Below, piece after piece: positions 62,195 through 64,000 of a stretch of DNA of 64,000 bases. Position 1 is the first letter of the stretch. The number at the start of each line of letters is the position of its first letter. The notes under the pieces are model-generated. The model was not told where the DNA came from and did not search any database. It saw only the letters and a list, made by a program, of their open reading frames with translations. A program made the translations under genes and the position numbers. Source of the stretch: Benincasa hispida (taxonomy: Eukaryota; Streptophyta; Magnoliopsida; Cucurbitales; Cucurbitaceae); NCBI RefSeq assembly GCF_009727055.1, contig NC_052355.1, positions 4,284,210 to 4,348,209 of the forward strand. The letters run 5' to 3'.

Positions 62195-63446
62195 CAGACA
62201 CATAAAGTGAAGGGTCCCTTTTCCAGCCAAGAGTGGTCTAGCAGCTTAGATTCTTGTTTTTGTTTTTCACTCGCTTTGTATTAAGTTCTTTGAAGGATGT
62301 TTTCAACACCTCTTTTGCTTTTTGGTCGATTTGTCAGAGTTACTCTTAACATTGATATTTGAGTTAGTTTGGTTTGGATATGATGAGGGCGCTAAGGGGG
62401 TGTCAACCTAGTTGAGATCCTTTTTTATATATCGCTTTGTTTCAAGCACACATCTCTTGTACTTTCTTTTTATTCATTAATAAAAAGTCTTGTTTCCTTT
62501 AAAAAAAAAAAAAGTCGATAACTTCTTTATTCGAAAATCTAAAGATGACATGGGGGTCGTAAAACTCTCAAAATTTAAAGATATCTCAGGGTGGGTGATG
62601 AGATGTGTCGTTTTGCCTGCTTCCGGTGGTCGATCATTTATTCCTGTGTCAATGGGTCCGCAACTTCAGGGTTGGATGTCATTCTCTGGTATGTTGAGAG
62701 GTTTTTTAACCAGGTAAGAAGGTGAAACGGCTGGGAAATTGACAAGGGTGGAATTGGTTGAATTGTCGGCATTGCCTCCAAAAAACGCTAAGGTGAATGT
62801 GATGGAATATCTGAATAAGGATAAGAAAGCTTTTCTTCAAAGTAATCACCCAACTTCTAAGGAGCAGCAGGCCCCGTTTCTGCATCAGTAAAAGAGAGCA
62901 TTCCTTTTTCGATAAAAGGAATGCATATCCTCCTATTGGGTACATAAAAATAATGTTGTGTTCAAGGAAGATTTTAGTAGTCTGTGGGTTATATCAAGGC
63001 TGTTTTTGTTTAATGATTGGAAGGACATTTCAAAACTCCTAAAGGACTATTTTCAAACCAAGGTAAATCATCAATCCTCTGTTTGCAGACAAGGCATTTA
63101 TTTAGAATACCTTCAGGAAATCTGGAAGAGATGGTTGAGAATCCGGGTAAGTGGCAGATGTTTGGGCCTTTTCATCTTCTTTTCGAAAAATGGGATAGCT
63201 TCAAGCATAGTAGGCCAGAAATAGTAAAAGGTTTTGGTGGTTGGATCATAAAAAAATTGCCTCTTGATTAATGGAGCAATAGCGTTAAGAACAGGAGAGC
63301 TTATTTTGGAGGGCTTGAAAGCATTACATACTTTGAACATGATCAACTACTCGGAAGCTAAGATTAAGGTTAGACAAATTTTATGCGGTTATATGCTGGC
63401 TAAGAAGCACAAACACAAATACGGATATATGATAGGGATACGATAC

Positions 63447-63607
63447 GATATGGCGATATGTTAATTTCTAAAAAGCTAAGATACGGATACGTTGAAGATA
63501 TGTTATATATCTGTCTCTTATACACATCTAGATGTGTATAAGAGACAGTATGATATGGCGATATGTTAATTTCTAAAAAGCTAAGATACGGATACGTTGA
63601 AGATATG

Positions 63608-63615
<8 letters not shown>
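63447..63615. repeat. 64-bp exact direct repeat around an adapter-like palindrome
   Basis: 63447-63510 and 63552-63615 are identical, both opening gatatggcgatatgttaatt and ending atgttatatat. Between them lie the 38-bp palindrome and three extra bases (tat). The pattern is what a chimeric, adapter-joined read leaves in an assembly. Confidence 0.9.
63511..63548. other. Tn5/Nextera mosaic-end junction (probable assembly contaminant)
   Basis: The first half is CTGTCTCTTATACACATCT and the second half is its exact reverse complement, the 19-bp mosaic end recognised by Tn5 transposase. Head-to-head copies make the junction adapter of Nextera mate-pair libraries. Plant genomes are not known to contain it naturally. 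It should be treated as adapter sequence. Confidence 0.93.

Positions 63616-63646
<31 letters not shown>
63608..63646. repeat. (TA)n microsatellite
   Basis: A 39-base alternating TA run directly after the adapter-flanking repeat. It probably made the local assembly unstable. Confidence 0.95.
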
Positions 63647-63648
<2 letters not shown>

Positions 63649-63670
63649 GTCTAATTAATTGCTATAATAC

Positions 63671-64000
63671 TTATTTCTGCAGGGACATTTTCAGAAGATG
63701 CTTCCTTTGAGAAAATGGCTTAGAACGAACCACATCAACATAAGATCTCAAAGGACCAAAGCCAAAATTCTTCGCACCTGATTCGTTATAAACTTCAACT
63801 TCTCGTGTGCTTTTAATTCGAACAGACGGAGAAGCAGGGGATGAAGCAATACAGTCAGTGATGATACCTTTGAATGCCAACCAGCCCTTCTTGTTAGCTA
63901 CTAATGGAACGTGTATATAACCTTTCTTCCTCCCGTCTCCGGCCAAACCACACATTCCATAGACCATCCATCCTGAGAACGAAACTTCAAAAGACGAATT
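63671..64000 (-). mobile_element. LINE ORF1 fragment running off the right edge
   Basis: The minus strand reads DGRKKGYIHVPLVANKKGWL, then FGPLRSYVDVVRSKPFSQ. This matches the VWPxTGGRxxIHI region and spacer of the ORF1s at 55567 and 60530. It is in the opposite orientation to the outer LINE before it. Confidence 0.75.

Larger units (their letters stand above)
60353..62511 (+). mobile_element. Inner LINE with 19-bp duplication, internally deleted
   Basis: It has a CT-rich 5' leader, an ORF1 start, the ORF2 C-terminus and a T/A tail ending in an A run (62501-62511). The flanks are aagtcaataacttctttat (60334-60352) and aagtcgataacttctttat (62512-62530), one mismatch apart. The middle of ORF1 and nearly all of ORF2, including endonuclease and RT, are missing, so it is non-autonomous. 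Confidence 0.85.
60174..63420 (+). mobile_element. Outer LINE, ORF1 remnant, interrupted by another LINE
   Basis: The part before the insertion (to 60352) is a CT-rich 5' leader with the start of a frame reading QEQVNNFFI. After the insertion it resumes at 62512 as VDNFFIRKSKDDMGVVKLSK, followed by VLPASGGRSFIPVSMG and the DUF4283 text FSSLWVISRLFLFNDWKDIS. It decays after IKVRQILCGYMLA at about 63400. Confidence 0.75.

Noticed and set aside
57954..64000. Further COG3 exons upstream of exon a
   Set aside because: I looked for the conserved segment before VCxxEHQLF on the minus strand and saw none. Only transposons fill the stretch, so the next exon should be beyond the window.

Overview
This is a plant nuclear genome window, almost certainly from a eudicot. 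It is AT-rich, contains an intron-rich conserved gene, and is densely packed with plant LTR retrotransposons, plant-type LINEs (DUF4283 ORF1, endonuclease/RT/zf-RVT ORF2) and small non-autonomous elements. The LTR families look like those of Cucurbitaceae, but that is only an impression.

The one host gene I can support is COG3, subunit 3 of the conserved oligomeric Golgi tethering complex. It lies on the minus strand. Twelve consecutive exons between 57953 and the stop codon at 31618 splice with canonical GT-AG sites and keep one open frame of 417 residues, the C-terminal half of a protein normally near 780 residues. The N-terminal half is not in the window and should lie beyond the right edge. 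Several introns are swollen by transposable elements: about 10 kb (47872-57864), 4.2 kb (43412-47651), 3.7 kb (36154-39843) and 2.8 kb (40489-43324).

Layout. 1-31.2 kb is a nested graveyard of LTR retrotransposons. It holds degenerate Ty1/copia elements on the minus strand (gag-protease-integrase at 3.9-6.1 kb; RT-RNase H at 10.4-12.2 kb), a Ty3/gypsy gag-protease remnant on the minus strand (20.1-25.2 kb), gypsy-like LTRs, and solo LTRs with exact or near-exact target-site duplications (17993-19767; 23859-25186). 31.6-58 kb is COG3; its introns hold a deleted gypsy element (36.5-39.7 kb), a Tourist-like MITE (45163-45994), LINE fragments, and one 6.5-kb LINE flanked by a 16-bp duplication (49242-55731), itself broken by a 218-bp solo LTR. 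58-64 kb, probably still COG3 intron, holds a TRIM-like element, a copia remnant, and a LINE inserted into another LINE (60353-62511 with 19-bp duplications).

The most striking signal is not biological. At 63511-63548 lies a perfect 38-bp palindrome made of two head-to-head Tn5/Nextera mosaic ends, flanked by a 64-bp exact direct repeat. This looks like library adapter left in the assembly. I found no new enzymatic or defence system. The biological interest is in the datable nesting of elements and in a host gene that keeps an intact frame around them.
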